From HGM04593 sp045654885 (GTDB lineage: Bacteria; Bacteroidota; Bacteroidia; Bacteroidales; Bacteroidaceae): a stretch of DNA of 32,063 nt. Shown here one piece after another: positions 15,348-24,139 of the stretch. The translations under genes and the position numbers were made by a program. How positions within the stretch are numbered: the stretch's first letter is position 1; each line of letters opens with the position of its first letter. Where the stretch lies: the NCBI GenBank assembly GCA_045654885.1, contig JAZOOF010000032.1, positions 1 through 32,063 on the forward strand, in the 5' to 3' direction. The notes beneath the pieces are model-generated. The model ran no database searches, had not been told where the DNA came from, and saw nothing but the letters and a program-made list of their open reading frames with translations.

Positions 15348-18300
15348 ATGAAAAAGAAATTTCCTGTATATAATCAGTTGAATCTGCCTCTGATAAACAA
15401 AGAGGTTCTGGAAGAGTGGGAGAAAGAAGACTTGTTCTCAAGGAGTATGACCGAGCGCGAGGGTGCTCCGTCGTTTGTTTTCTTTGAGGGTCCTCCATCG
15501 GCAAACGGTATGCCGGGTATCCACCACGTTATGGCACGCAGTATAAAGGATACTTTCTGCCGCTTCAAGACAATGAAGGGCTTCCAGGTGAAGCGTAAGG
15601 CCGGTTGGGATACACACGGCTTGCCTGTTGAACTTGGCGTTGAGAAGAAACTGAATATAACAAAAGAGGATATCGGTAAAAAGGTCTCTGTCGATGAGTA
15701 TAACCGTAGCTGTCGCGAGGAGGTGATGAAGTACACACGCGAGTGGACCGACCTTACACGCAGAATGGGTTATTGGGTTGACCTTGAGAATCCATATATC
15801 ACATACGAGAACAGCTATATTGAGTCTCTGTGGTGGTTGCTCAAGCAGCTCTACAACAAGGGCTTGCTCTACAAGGGTTACACAATACAGCCATACTCGC
15901 CTGCGGCGGGTACGGGTTTGAGCTCGCACGAGTTGAACCAGCCCGGCTGCTACCGCGATGTGAAGGATACAACGGCCGTTGCACAGTTCCGCATGCTTGA
16001 CCCCAAACCCGAGATGACTGCATGGGGTACACCATATTTCCTTGCATGGACAACAACTCCATGGACATTGCCTTCGAACACTGCACTTTGCGTCGGTCCA
16101 AAGATTGACTATGTTGCAGTGCAGACATATAATGCCTACAACGGTCAGCCTGTGACTCTGGTGCTTGCAAAGGCTCTGTTGGCGGCTCATTTCAACCCCG
16201 CAGGTGCCGAGATGCCACTCGAGGATTACAAGGCCGGCGACAAGGTTGTGCCCTACAAGGTGATTGCCGAGTACAACGGCAGTGACCTCGTCGGCATGCA
16301 CTATGAGCAGCTGTTCCCTTGGGTGAAGCCTGTGAAGAAGGATGGCGATTGCGTCGTTGACGCATCGGCCGAGGCATTCCGTGTTATTCCAGGTGACTAT
16401 GTAACCACAGAGGATGGTACGGGTATAGTTCACATTGCACCTACATTCGGTGCCGATGATGCTTTTGTGGCAAAGGCTGCAGGCATTCCGTCACTCTTTA
16501 TGATAAACAAGAAGGGCGAGACACGTCCTATGGTTGACTTTACCGGAAAGTTCTGGGCAATAGATGAGCTTGATGACGATTTTGTTGCAAATTTTGTAAA
16601 CGTAGAGGAGTATGGCAAGTATGCAGCTGCATATGTGAAGAATGCATACGACCCGCAATATACCGTTGACGGCCGTTACGACGAGAAGGCTGCCGCAAAG
16701 GCCGAGACACTCGACGTTGTGCTCTGCATGGTGCTGAAGCAGGCCGGTCTGGCATTCAAAATTGAGAAGCACATGCACAACTACCCACACTGCTGGCGTA
16801 CCGACAAGCCTGTGCTCTATTATCCGCTCGACAGCTGGTTCGTACGCGCGTCACAGATGAAGGAGCGCATGAGCGAACTCAACAAGACCATTACATGGAA
16901 ACCTGAGTCTACAGGTACAGGCCGTTTCGGCAAATGGCTCGAGAACCTCAACGACTGGAACCTGAGCCGTAGTCGCTATTGGGGTACTCCGCTCCCTATT
17001 TGGACAAGCGAGGATGGCGAAGCAATCTGCATTGGCTCAATCGCCGAACTCTATGATGAGATTGAGAAGGCTGTTGCTGCCGGTGTTATGGCAAGCAACC
17101 CATACAAGGATAAAGGTTTTGTTCCCGGTGACTACAGCAAGGAGAACTATGACAAGATAGACCTCCACCGTCCATACGTGGATGATATCAAGCTTGTATC
17201 TTCTACCGGAAAGGTGATGACACGTGAACTCGACCTCATTGACGTTTGGTTCGATTCGGGTGCCATGCCTTATGCACAGATTCACTATCCTTTTGAGAAC
17301 AAGGAACTCCTTGACAGCCGCACAGTATATCCTGCCGACTTCATTGCCGAGGGTGTTGACCAGACACGCGGATGGTTCTATACTTTGCATGCAATTGCAA
17401 CAATGGTGTTCGATACGGTAGCATTCAAGACCGTCATCTCTAATGGTCTTGTGCTCGACAAGAACGGCGACAAGATGTCTAAACGTCTTGGCAATGCCGT
17501 TGACCCATTCGATACAATTGAGAAGTATGGTAGCGACGCGTTGCGTTGGTACATGATTACCAACTCGGCTCCTTGGGATAACCTCCGTTTCAACGAGGAG
17601 GGTGTGAAGGAGGTTACACGCTCGTTCTTCGGCAAGTTGTACCAGACATACAGTTTCTTTACAATGTATGCAAATGTCGATGGCTTTACATATGCCGAGC
17701 CCGATGTTCCTCTTGCAGAGCGTCCCGAACTCGACCGTTGGATTCTGTCGGCCTTGAATACTCTTGTAAAGAACGTGAACGCTTGCCTTAATGACTATGA
17801 GCCAACAAAGGCCGGCCGCCTTATCCAGGATTTCGTTATCGACAATGTAAGCAACTGGTTCGTTCGCCTCAGCCGTAAGCGTTTCTGGGGTACAGGCATG
17901 AGCACAGACAAACTCTCGGCATACCAGACACTCTATACTTGTCTTGAGACTGTAGCACGCCTTATGGCTCCTATCGCTCCATTCTATGCCGAGCGCCTGT
18001 ATCAGGATTTGACATCGGTTACCGGTCGTGGCGATGCTGCTTCGGTTCACCTTGCGAAGTTCCCCGAGTGCGATGGGCTGAACGTGGACAGCGAACTGGA
18101 GTATCGCATGGTGTTGGCACAGCAAATCTCTTCAATGGTGCTTGCTTTGCGCAAGAAAGAGGCGCTCATTGTGCGTCAGCCATTGCAGAAGATTGCTATC
18201 CCTGCTGCCGACGAAGTGATGAAGTCCCGCATTGAGGCTGTGAAACAGCTTATCCTTGGTGAGGTCAACGTGAAGGAACTGGTTTTTGTTGAGGGTGACG

Positions 18301-18830
18301 GAATCCTCGTGAAGAAAATCAAGTGCAACTTCCGTACTCTCGGAAAGAAGTTCGGCAAGCTCATGAAGAGCGTGAACGAAACTGTAACAAACATGTCTCA
18401 GGAGCAGATTGCCGAACTTGAGAAGAACGGCAACATTACATTGCAGGTTGAGGGTGTTGATGCACTCATTGAACTGTCAGATGTTGAAATCTTCAGCGAG
18501 GATGTTCCCGGTTGGACTGTTGCCAACGAGGGTGCATTGACTGTTGCGCTCGACGTGGAGGTTACAGACGATTTGCGCCGAGAGGGGATTGCACGTGAAA
18601 TTGTTAAGAAGATTCAGGCAATGCGCAAGGAGAGCGGCTTTGATATCGTTGACCGCATTGCTGTTGAGATAGCAAGCAACGAGGCTACGGATGCCGCAGT
18701 TGAGCAGTTCAATGCATACATCTGCAACCAGGTACTTGCCGATGAACTGAATATAAGCGACAGTGTCGATGGTGACAATGTTGTTGAACTTGACAATGCT
18801 GTAGTGAAGCTGTCGGTAAGAAAACTTTGA
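15348..18830 (+). CDS. ileS: Isoleucyl-tRNA synthetase
   Basis: This class Ia synthetase charges tRNA-Ile. The protein is 1160 residues from ATG 15348; an in-frame ATG at 15324 would add 8 residues but sits too close to the predicted transcript start. The length and sequence fit the long, eukaryote-like IleRS type rather than the E. coli type. The HIGH signature reads GIHH (57-60, in PPSANGMPGIHHVMARS), which I recall as normal for Bacteroidetes. KMSKR is at 709-713. The editing domain with TEDGTGIVHIAPTFG and the C-terminal anticodon-binding region are present. It is first in an apparent operon with dksA-like, lspA, a DUF4296 gene and a small ORF. Confidence 0.97.
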   Translation: MKKKFPVYNQLNLPLINKEVLEEWEKEDLFSRSMTEREGAPSFVFFEGPPSANGMPGIHHVMARSIKDTFCRFKTMKGFQVKRKAGWDTHGLPVELGVEKKLNITKEDIGKKVSVDEYNRSCREEVMKYTREWTDLTRRMGYWVDLENPYITYENSYIESLWWLLKQLYNKGLLYKGYTIQPYSPAAGTGLSSHELNQPGCYRDVKDTTAVAQFRMLDPKPEMTAWGTPYFLAWTTTPWTLPSNTALCVGPKIDYVAVQTYNAYNGQPVTLVLAKALLAAHFNPAGAEMPLEDYKAGDKVVPYKVIAEYNGSDLVGMHYEQLFPWVKPVKKDGDCVVDASAEAFRVIPGDYVTTEDGTGIVHIAPTFGADDAFVAKAAGIPSLFMINKKGETRPMVDFTGKFWAIDELDDDFVANFVNVEEYGKYAAAYVKNAYDPQYTVDGRYDEKAAAKAETLDVVLCMVLKQAGLAFKIEKHMHNYPHCWRTDKPVLYYPLDSWFVRASQMKERMSELNKTITWKPESTGTGRFGKWLENLNDWNLSRSRYWGTPLPIWTSEDGEAICIGSIAELYDEIEKAVAAGVMASNPYKDKGFVPGDYSKENYDKIDLHRPYVDDIKLVSSTGKVMTRELDLIDVWFDSGAMPYAQIHYPFENKELLDSRTVYPADFIAEGVDQTRGWFYTLHAIATMVFDTVAFKTVISNGLVLDKNGDKMSKRLGNAVDPFDTIEKYGSDALRWYMITNSAPWDNLRFNEEGVKEVTRSFFGKLYQTYSFFTMYANVDGFTYAEPDVPLAERPELDRWILSALNTLVKNVNACLNDYEPTKAGRLIQDFVIDNVSNWFVRLSRKRFWGTGMSTDKLSAYQTLYTCLETVARLMAPIAPFYAERLYQDLTSVTGRGDAASVHLAKFPECDGLNVDSELEYRMVLAQQISSMVLALRKKEALIVRQPLQKIAIPAADEVMKSRIEAVKQLILGEVNVKELVFVEGDGILVKKIKCNFRTLGKKFGKLMKSVNETVTNMSQEQIAELEKNGNITLQVEGVDALIELSDVEIFSEDVPGWTVANEGALTVALDVEVTDDLRREGIAREIVKKIQAMRKESGFDIVDRIAVEIASNEATDAAVEQFNAYICNQVLADELNISDSVDGDNVVELDNAVVKLSVRKL

Positions 18831-18876
18831 TGAAAAAAACTTATATAATACTAACCATAATAATTGATTGAGAGAA

Positions 18877-19251
18877 ATGTCAGAAAAAGTTCGTTATTCA
18901 GATGCGGAACTGGAAGAATTCCGTACCGTGATTTTGCAGAAACTTGAGCTTGCGAAGAGGGATTATGACCAGATAATGAGAGCTTTGCGCCATGAGGATT
19001 CGAATGATGTTGCCGATACATCGCCAACATACAAAGGCTTGGAGGATGGCAGTGATGCAGCATACCTCGAGGAGCAGATGCAGATAGCAAGCCGTCAGGC
19101 AAAGTTCATTCAGGGCTTGCAGGCTGCGCTCATCCGTATCGAAAACAAGACATACGGCATCTGTCGCGAGACAGGCAAACTTATTTCAAAGGAGAGACTG
19201 ATGGCTGTGCCACATGCAACTCTCAGCATTGAAGCAAAGAAAAATAGATAA
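18877..19251 (+). CDS. TraR/DksA-family protein lacking the zinc-finger cysteines
   Basis: I start this at ATG 18877 (124 residues) and not at the upstream in-frame TTG 18868. It has an N-terminal helical coiled-coil region (about 8-90) and a C-terminal globular part with the DksA/TraR signature YGICRETGKLISKERLMAVP (93-112). Only one cysteine (Cys96) remains of the usual four zinc ligands, so it probably does not bind zinc in the classic way. DksA-type proteins enter the RNA polymerase secondary channel and adjust transcription with ppGpp. An acidic pair expected at the coiled-coil tip cannot be assigned with confidence. It lies between ileS (46 bp) and lspA (7 bp), a gene order I recall as common in Bacteroidetes. 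Confidence 0.9.
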   Translation: MSEKVRYSDAELEEFRTVILQKLELAKRDYDQIMRALRHEDSNDVADTSPTYKGLEDGSDAAYLEEQMQIASRQAKFIQGLQAALIRIENKTYGICRETGKLISKERLMAVPHATLSIEAKKNR

Positions 19252-19258
19252 TTGATTT

Positions 19259-19864
19259 ATGGTGACAGAGTCGGGTAAACGCTCTCGTGTCATATGGTTC
19301 TCGGTTTTACTTGCAATCTTTATCGACCAGTTGATAAAGATTGCGGTAAAGACGAGTATGCCATTGGGCGGTGGCTTTTCGGTTTTTGGCGATTGGTTTC
19401 AGATACGTTTCATTGAGAACAATGGAATGGCATTCGGTATGGAATTGTTTGATAAGGTGTACCTTACTGGGTTCCGACTGGTTGCTGTTGCTTTCCTTGT
19501 GTATCTGATTGTCAAGCTTATAAAGAACCGCGAATACCCGTTGGGCTTTGTATTTGCCATTGCAATGATTCTGGCCGGTGCTGTTGGCAACATCATTGAT
19601 TGCCTGTTCTATGGCGAAATATTCTCGTCGAGCTATGGCGAGGTTGCGCATTTTGTTCCATGGGGCGAGGGTTATGCCTCTTTCTTTGAGGGCAGAGTGG
19701 TGGATATGTTCTACTTCCCGCTCTTCACCTGGCCGCAGTGGATGCCGCTTGTGGGTGGCGACATATTTTTCTCTCCCGTATTCAATTTTGCCGATGCCTG
19801 CATAAGCTGCAGTGTTGTGGCTATATTGATATGGTATAGAAAGTTTCTCTTTAGCAATGAGTAA
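19259..19864 (+). CDS. lspA: Lipoprotein signal peptidase (signal peptidase II)
   Basis: This inner-membrane aspartic protease cleaves prolipoprotein signal peptides just before the lipid-modified cysteine. The 201-residue protein shows four membrane segments and the conserved blocks DQLIK (23-27), ENNGMAFG (53-60), AGAVGNIIDCLFYG with catalytic Asp114, and FNFADACI with catalytic Asp179. A periplasmic insert of about 45 residues (120-170) before the second aspartate makes it longer than the roughly 165-residue proteobacterial enzyme, which is usual for Bacteroidetes. Its substrates would include the lipoproteins encoded nearby (DUF4296, TamL, FKBP). It is tightly linked to the genes on both sides. 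Confidence 0.97.
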   Translation: MVTESGKRSRVIWFSVLLAIFIDQLIKIAVKTSMPLGGGFSVFGDWFQIRFIENNGMAFGMELFDKVYLTGFRLVAVAFLVYLIVKLIKNREYPLGFVFAIAMILAGAVGNIIDCLFYGEIFSSSYGEVAHFVPWGEGYASFFEGRVVDMFYFPLFTWPQWMPLVGGDIFFSPVFNFADACISCSVVAILIWYRKFLFSNE

Positions 19865-19870
19865 CAAGTG

Positions 19871-20677
19871 ATGCGTAACGGTGCTGTAAGAATAGTGCTT
19901 TTTCTGTTGTCGATGACACTCTTCTCGTGCAAGGTAGAGATTCCCGACAGTGTACTGCCGCCCGAAAAGATGGAGGCTATCCTTTACGATTACCATCTGA
20001 CAGCTTCCATGACTACAATGTATGCATCTGTAAGTTACAAGGAGAAACTGATGTATACATATGTCTATGACAAGCACGGTGTCACAAAAGAGGAGTTCGA
20101 CTCTTCGCTTGTGTGGTATAACCGTTATCCAAAACACATAAAGGAGATTTATGCCAATCTTGAGACACGTCTGCAGCAAGAGGTAGATGTGCTCACAGCC
20201 AATCAGGTGCAGGATTATGATGGTGTAAGTCTTGCAATTGCTGACCTTGCTCCGGCTGTTGCCGAGCTATGGACCGGCCATCCGGTGAAGTTGCTCTCAA
20301 CAACACCTCTTTCCAATAGAATCATGTTCGGTTTTGATGTGCCCAAGGATACTACGTTTGTCATTGGTGACAGCATGGTGTTCTCGTTCAATGCGGAGTT
20401 TATTCCATTTCTTGAACAGAGTGCAGAACGCGAGGCTTATGCTTCGATAGCGCTTGAATATGATAATGATACATTATACCATGCGGCAGGCATAAGTGTG
20501 AAAGAGTCGGGCACTTATTCTCTCTCTGTTCCAAGAAATTTTGAAAACCGCATGAAATCAATGTCGGGTTATATCTATTATTATGACAATGACACTGCGC
20601 TTGGAACCAGTTTGCTTTTGAGCAATATTTCGCTCAAAAGATTCCATCCGGTTGAATTGGCAGACAGTGTCCAATAG
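19871..20677 (+). CDS. DUF4296 lipoprotein
   Basis: I start this at ATG 19871 (268 residues); a GTG directly before it is also in frame. The N-terminus is a lipoprotein signal ending LFSC (Cys20). Residues about 22-110 match DUF4296 as I recall it: IPDSVLPPEKMEAILYDYHLT followed by a long helical stretch with YVYDKHGVTKEEFDSSLVWY. The rest is a beta-rich tail of about 150 residues that I do not recognise. The family function is unknown. It follows lspA by 6 bp and is itself an LspA substrate, an apt but probably incidental pairing. Confidence 0.85.
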   Translation: MRNGAVRIVLFLLSMTLFSCKVEIPDSVLPPEKMEAILYDYHLTASMTTMYASVSYKEKLMYTYVYDKHGVTKEEFDSSLVWYNRYPKHIKEIYANLETRLQQEVDVLTANQVQDYDGVSLAIADLAPAVAELWTGHPVKLLSTTPLSNRIMFGFDVPKDTTFVIGDSMVFSFNAEFIPFLEQSAEREAYASIALEYDNDTLYHAAGISVKESGTYSLSVPRNFENRMKSMSGYIYYYDNDTALGTSLLLSNISLKRFHPVELADSVQ

Positions 20678-20691
20678 ACTTGTTTCATGGA

Positions 20692-20898
20692 ATGGCTGAA
20701 GTAGCTATATATCTGGCGCGCAAGCTGCGTCTTCCTTCGGGCGACGTCTTCGAAAGGTATGTTGTTGTCGTTTCGTCGGGTTGCGTAATCGGGTGGTATC
20801 CGTTTGATGGCGAGATGCATTCCATGCTTCTGGTTGAGGAACTGGCTGTATGCAGTGCTGCTGACGGAACACTTTATGTTGCAGATGTCCGTTTTTAG
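20692..20898 (+). CDS. Small conserved-looking hypothetical protein
   Basis: I start this at ATG 20692 (68 residues); an upstream in-frame TTG (20680) is less likely. The sequence has a YVVVVSSGCVIGWYPFDGEMHSM core followed by short strands, which reads as a compact all-beta fold. It resembles small Bacteroidetes proteins I have seen in this position, but I cannot name a family. It follows the DUF4296 gene by 14 bp on the same strand and is probably the last gene of the ileS operon. Its stop codon overlaps the stop codon of the convergent methyltransferase gene. Confidence 0.6.
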   Translation: MAEVAIYLARKLRLPSGDVFERYVVVVSSGCVIGWYPFDGEMHSMLLVEELAVCSAADGTLYVADVRF

Positions 20899-21650
20899 CC
20901 GCGGCGACGGAATTCGCTGCATATTATAGCTGTGGCTACCGAAACGTTGAGCGATTCCGATGTCTCTCTCCCGGCTGGGTAGTTGGGGATGAACAGCCTC
21001 TCTGTGATGTATCTGCCGCACTCTTCGCTTATACCGTTGCCTTCGTTTCCCATAATTATCACTCCTCGGTTTGTGAGCTCTTTTTCGTATATGTTGTCGC
21101 CGTCGAGGAATGTGCCATATAGTGGTGCTTTCTCCTTGATTGTCTCAATGAATGACGGCAGGTCCACATAGTGTACCTTCACGCGTCCTATGGCACCCAT
21201 GGTTGCCTGTACTGTCTTGGGGTTAAATGCGTCTGCGGTTCCGTGGGAGCAGAATATGTTCTCTATTCCGAACCAGTCGGCAATACGTATTATGGTGCCG
21301 AGGTTTCCGGGGTCCTGTACATTGTCGAGTGCAAGGCACAGTTCTCGTTCGGGTATGGTGGTGTCTGTTTCGTGTCGTGGCTGGTGAAATATACCCATGA
21401 TTCCCTGTGGTGCCTGTTGCAGGCTTGCACGTCGCATCTCGTCGCAACTCACTTCAATTATTTCCGCACCCCCCGGCAGGCTGTGCTCTCCAAGCCACTC
21501 GGTAGTGGCTATCAGCCTGTCGGCCTTGAGGCCCGCAGCCAAAAGGTCGAGAACCGTTTTGCCTCCCTCGGCAATAAAAAGTCCGCTCTCTCTTCTCTGT
21601 TTTTTGTTCTCCAATGCCGATATGCGTTTCAGAAGTGCTTTGCTTAACAT
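20895..21650 (-). CDS. TrmH/SpoU-family RNA 2'-O-methyltransferase
   Basis: This 251-residue SPOUT enzyme uses S-adenosylmethionine to methylate a ribose 2'-hydroxyl in rRNA or tRNA. It has an N-terminal substrate-binding part (RRESGLFIAEGGKTVLDLL, about 19-37) and the three knot motifs: LDNVQDPGNLGTIIR (108-122), IMGNEGNGIS (199-208) and SLNVSVATAI (233-242). The family resembles RlmB/TsnR, but the target nucleotide cannot be told. It is transcribed divergently from tamL and converges with the small ORF at 20692, sharing 4 bp. Confidence 0.93.
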   Translation of the reverse strand: MLSKALLKRISALENKKQRRESGLFIAEGGKTVLDLLAAGLKADRLIATTEWLGEHSLPGGAEIIEVSCDEMRRASLQQAPQGIMGIFHQPRHETDTTIPERELCLALDNVQDPGNLGTIIRIADWFGIENIFCSHGTADAFNPKTVQATMGAIGRVKVHYVDLPSFIETIKEKAPLYGTFLDGDNIYEKELTNRGVIIMGNEGNGISEECGRYITERLFIPNYPAGRETSESLNVSVATAIICSEFRRRG

Positions 21651-21681
21651 CTTTTTTCTTTTTTGCTGTATTAAAGTAGTG

Positions 21682-21689
21682 CAAATCTA
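21682..21689 (-). promoter_or_regulatory. -7 box of the RNA methyltransferase gene
   Basis: Minus-strand TAGATTTG fits TAnnTTTG and lies 31 bp before the start codon. No -33 TTG at proper spacing. Confidence 0.5.
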
Positions 21690-21712
21690 CCTCAAATCTT
21701 TCAAGTTTTTTC

Positions 21713-21720
21713 TATCTTTG
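21713..21720 (+). promoter_or_regulatory. -7 box of tamL
   Basis: TATCTTTG fits TAnnTTTG and lies about 67 bp before ATG 21788. No -33 TTG at proper spacing. It is 23 bp from the divergent methyltransferase box. Confidence 0.55.
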
Positions 21721-21787
21721 TAAATTATTTTTAGCATAATCCCAATATTAGGGGAGTTTTGGTACATTAATCTATTATTTGAGTAAA

Positions 21788-24094
21788 ATGACATTGTTGA
21801 GGAGACTGTTTTTTGCACTTTTGGGTGTGATGATGCTGTTCTCGTGCTCGGTGAAGAAGTTTATCCCCGAGGGCGAGTTCCTGCTCAATGATGTGGATGT
21901 TGTTTCAAATACAAATACCGACAATGCATCAAAAGCAAAAAAATATATCAGGCAGAAACCCAATGCAAAGTGGTTCAGCTTGGCGAAGGTGCCGATGTAC
22001 ACCTATGCACTCTCAGGGCTCGACTCTACAAAGTGGGGAAACCGCGTGTTGCGCCGTTTGGGAGAGAAGCCTGTTGTCTACAGCCACAAGCTAGCCGAGG
22101 CGACGCGCTCAAACATACAGCAGATGCTGCTGAACGATGGCTACCTGCATGCACGAGTAGACCTTGAGACTCTTGTCAACGAACCCAAACGCCGCGCAAA
22201 AGTAACCTACTATCTGCATGAGAAGGAGAGATACTATATTTCTGAATTCAATATGGAGAGTGAAGATAGCGTTGTGGCTGCAATCATTATGGCCGATTCG
22301 CTCTCTTCTACAATCAGGCCGGGTATGCCATTCAGCGTTGACGGAATGGAGGCTGAACGTCGCCGTGTGACCGATTTGTTGAGGAACAACGGATATTACC
22401 GTTTCCAGAAAGAGCATATTACATACACTGCCGATACTGCGCATCACTCAAACAAAGTGAGGCTGACAATGAACATTGCGGGTTTTGTTCCGGCTGCAAA
22501 TGCCGAGCCTGTGAACCATAAGGCTTACCGCATAGGCAGAATATATTATGTGGCTAATGCCGGCCTGCATCTTGATGATGCGCTTCTGGAACAGTGTGAT
22601 ACTGTGGAGTATGAGGATTTCCTGATTCTTTACAATGAGTCGCAGGTTGTACGTACCAAGAAATTGTTGGAAAATACATATATCTCTCAGGGTGAACTTT
22701 TCTCACAGGAGAATGTTGACAAGACATACAGCTCTTTTTCGCAGTTGCCGGCATTGAAGTATACGACGGTGAGAATGCAGGAGCGTCCCGACAGTGCAAT
22801 ACTTGATTGCTACATAATGTACGAGAAGAGCAAAAGGTGCACTGTGGGCTTTGACCTTGACGGAACAAACACTGCCGGCAATTTCGGTGCATTGGCATCG
22901 GTTACCCTGTCGGACAAGAATCTTTTCAGGGGTTCGGAACAGCTTGCATTGAGGCTCTTTGCTGCATACGAGGCTGTCTCTAATCTACGAGGGTATAATG
23001 GCAACAAGTTCTTTGAGTATGGTGCCGAACTTAGCCTCAGGTTAAAGGGAGGTGTAATATCCAACTTTGTACCGGCTGATAAAAGAAAGTTGATGTCGTC
23101 ATCGCAGTTTGCTCTCAAGTTCAACTCGCAGGACCGTCCCGAGTTCAAACGCGAACTCATTTCGGGTACATGGAGCTATATGTGGAGCCGTAAGAAAGAG
23201 GTAAATCACAAGTTGGATGTGCTTGACCTTAACTACATTTATGTGCCATGGATTGCCGAGACATTCAAGAAAGAGTATCTTGACAGCATATCGAACCGCA
23301 ACTCTATCTTGAAATACAATTATGAGAACCTGTTGATAACCAAACTGGGCTATTCTTACTCATATAATTCGTCCCTGAACGATGCCAACCGTTACAAGCG
23401 TGTCGTATATTCGTTGAGGACAAATGTGGAGTGCTCGGGTAATGTGCTTTATGGCATAAATTCAATATTCAACAGCCCAAGGAACGAAGAGGGGCAATAT
23501 ACGTTCATGAACATTGCCTATGCGCAGTATGTGAAGGGTGACTTCGACTTTACCACGCGAATAAAGATGGACGACAGGAACTCAATGGTCATGCACTTTG
23601 CATTCGGTATTGCCTATCCGTATGGCAACTCGCGTATCCTTCCGTTCGAGAAACGCTATTTCTCGGGTGGTGCCAACGGCATGCGTGGATGGACGGTGCG
23701 TACACTGGGACCGGGAAGCTACCGCAATGGAAACAGGAATATTGACTTCATAAACCAGTCGGGTGACATAAAGCTTGATATGAGCGTCGAATACCGTTCG
23801 CATCTTTTTATGATGGTTCACTCGGCGGTGTTCATTGATGCAGGAAATATATGGACCATCCGCAACTACGAGGAACAGCCCGGCGGACAGTTCAAGTTTA
23901 CAAGTTTTTACAAGGATATTGCAGTCTCCTATGGCCTTGGATTCAGACTGGAGTTCGATATGTTCGTTTTCCGTCTCGATGCAGCAATGAAGGCCATTAA
24001 CCCTGCATATAGCGGAAAGGAGAAGTTCCCGATTATTACCCCGAACTTCAACCGCGATTTTGCATTGCATTTTGCAATAGGTTACCCGTTCTGA
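21788..24094 (+). CDS. tamL: TamL, lipoprotein form of TamA (BamA superfamily)
   Basis: I start this at ATG 21788 (768 residues); the upstream in-frame TTG 21779 would lengthen the signal. The N-terminus ends in a lipobox LFSC (Cys20), which distinguishes TamL of Bacteroidetes from plain TamA. POTRA-like modules span about residues 25-350 (RSNIQQMLLNDGYLHARV and RVTDLLRNNGYYRF are typical POTRA helices with G-Y strands). A 16-strand Omp85 barrel follows, with FSGGANGMRGW (about 625-635) as the lid-lock motif and a terminal aromatic GYPF. It acts in the outer membrane with TamB in envelope assembly or lipid transport. No tamB gene is in the window. A YycJ-like gene follows 45 bp later. Confidence 0.9.
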   Translation: MTLLRRLFFALLGVMMLFSCSVKKFIPEGEFLLNDVDVVSNTNTDNASKAKKYIRQKPNAKWFSLAKVPMYTYALSGLDSTKWGNRVLRRLGEKPVVYSHKLAEATRSNIQQMLLNDGYLHARVDLETLVNEPKRRAKVTYYLHEKERYYISEFNMESEDSVVAAIIMADSLSSTIRPGMPFSVDGMEAERRRVTDLLRNNGYYRFQKEHITYTADTAHHSNKVRLTMNIAGFVPAANAEPVNHKAYRIGRIYYVANAGLHLDDALLEQCDTVEYEDFLILYNESQVVRTKKLLENTYISQGELFSQENVDKTYSSFSQLPALKYTTVRMQERPDSAILDCYIMYEKSKRCTVGFDLDGTNTAGNFGALASVTLSDKNLFRGSEQLALRLFAAYEAVSNLRGYNGNKFFEYGAELSLRLKGGVISNFVPADKRKLMSSSQFALKFNSQDRPEFKRELISGTWSYMWSRKKEVNHKLDVLDLNYIYVPWIAETFKKEYLDSISNRNSILKYNYENLLITKLGYSYSYNSSLNDANRYKRVVYSLRTNVECSGNVLYGINSIFNSPRNEEGQYTFMNIAYAQYVKGDFDFTTRIKMDDRNSMVMHFAFGIAYPYGNSRILPFEKRYFSGGANGMRGWTVRTLGPGSYRNGNRNIDFINQSGDIKLDMSVEYRSHLFMMVHSAVFIDAGNIWTIRNYEEQPGGQFKFTSFYKDIAVSYGLGFRLEFDMFVFRLDAAMKAINPAYSGKEKFPIITPNFNRDFALHFAIGYPF

Positions 24095-24139
24095 TTTTTT
24101 TGGTCCGGGCTTGCTTTGAGAGAAAAAATAATAATATAT

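Noticed and set aside
15438..16433. Minus-strand open frame of 331 codons
   Set aside because: It is antisense to ileS. Long antisense frames are common here owing to codon bias.
17037..18125. Minus-strand open frame of 362 codons
   Set aside because: It is antisense to the ileS catalytic and anticodon regions and has no recognisable domain.
19307..20179. Minus-strand open frame of 290 codons
   Set aside because: It covers lspA and the DUF4296 gene, both well supported on the other strand.
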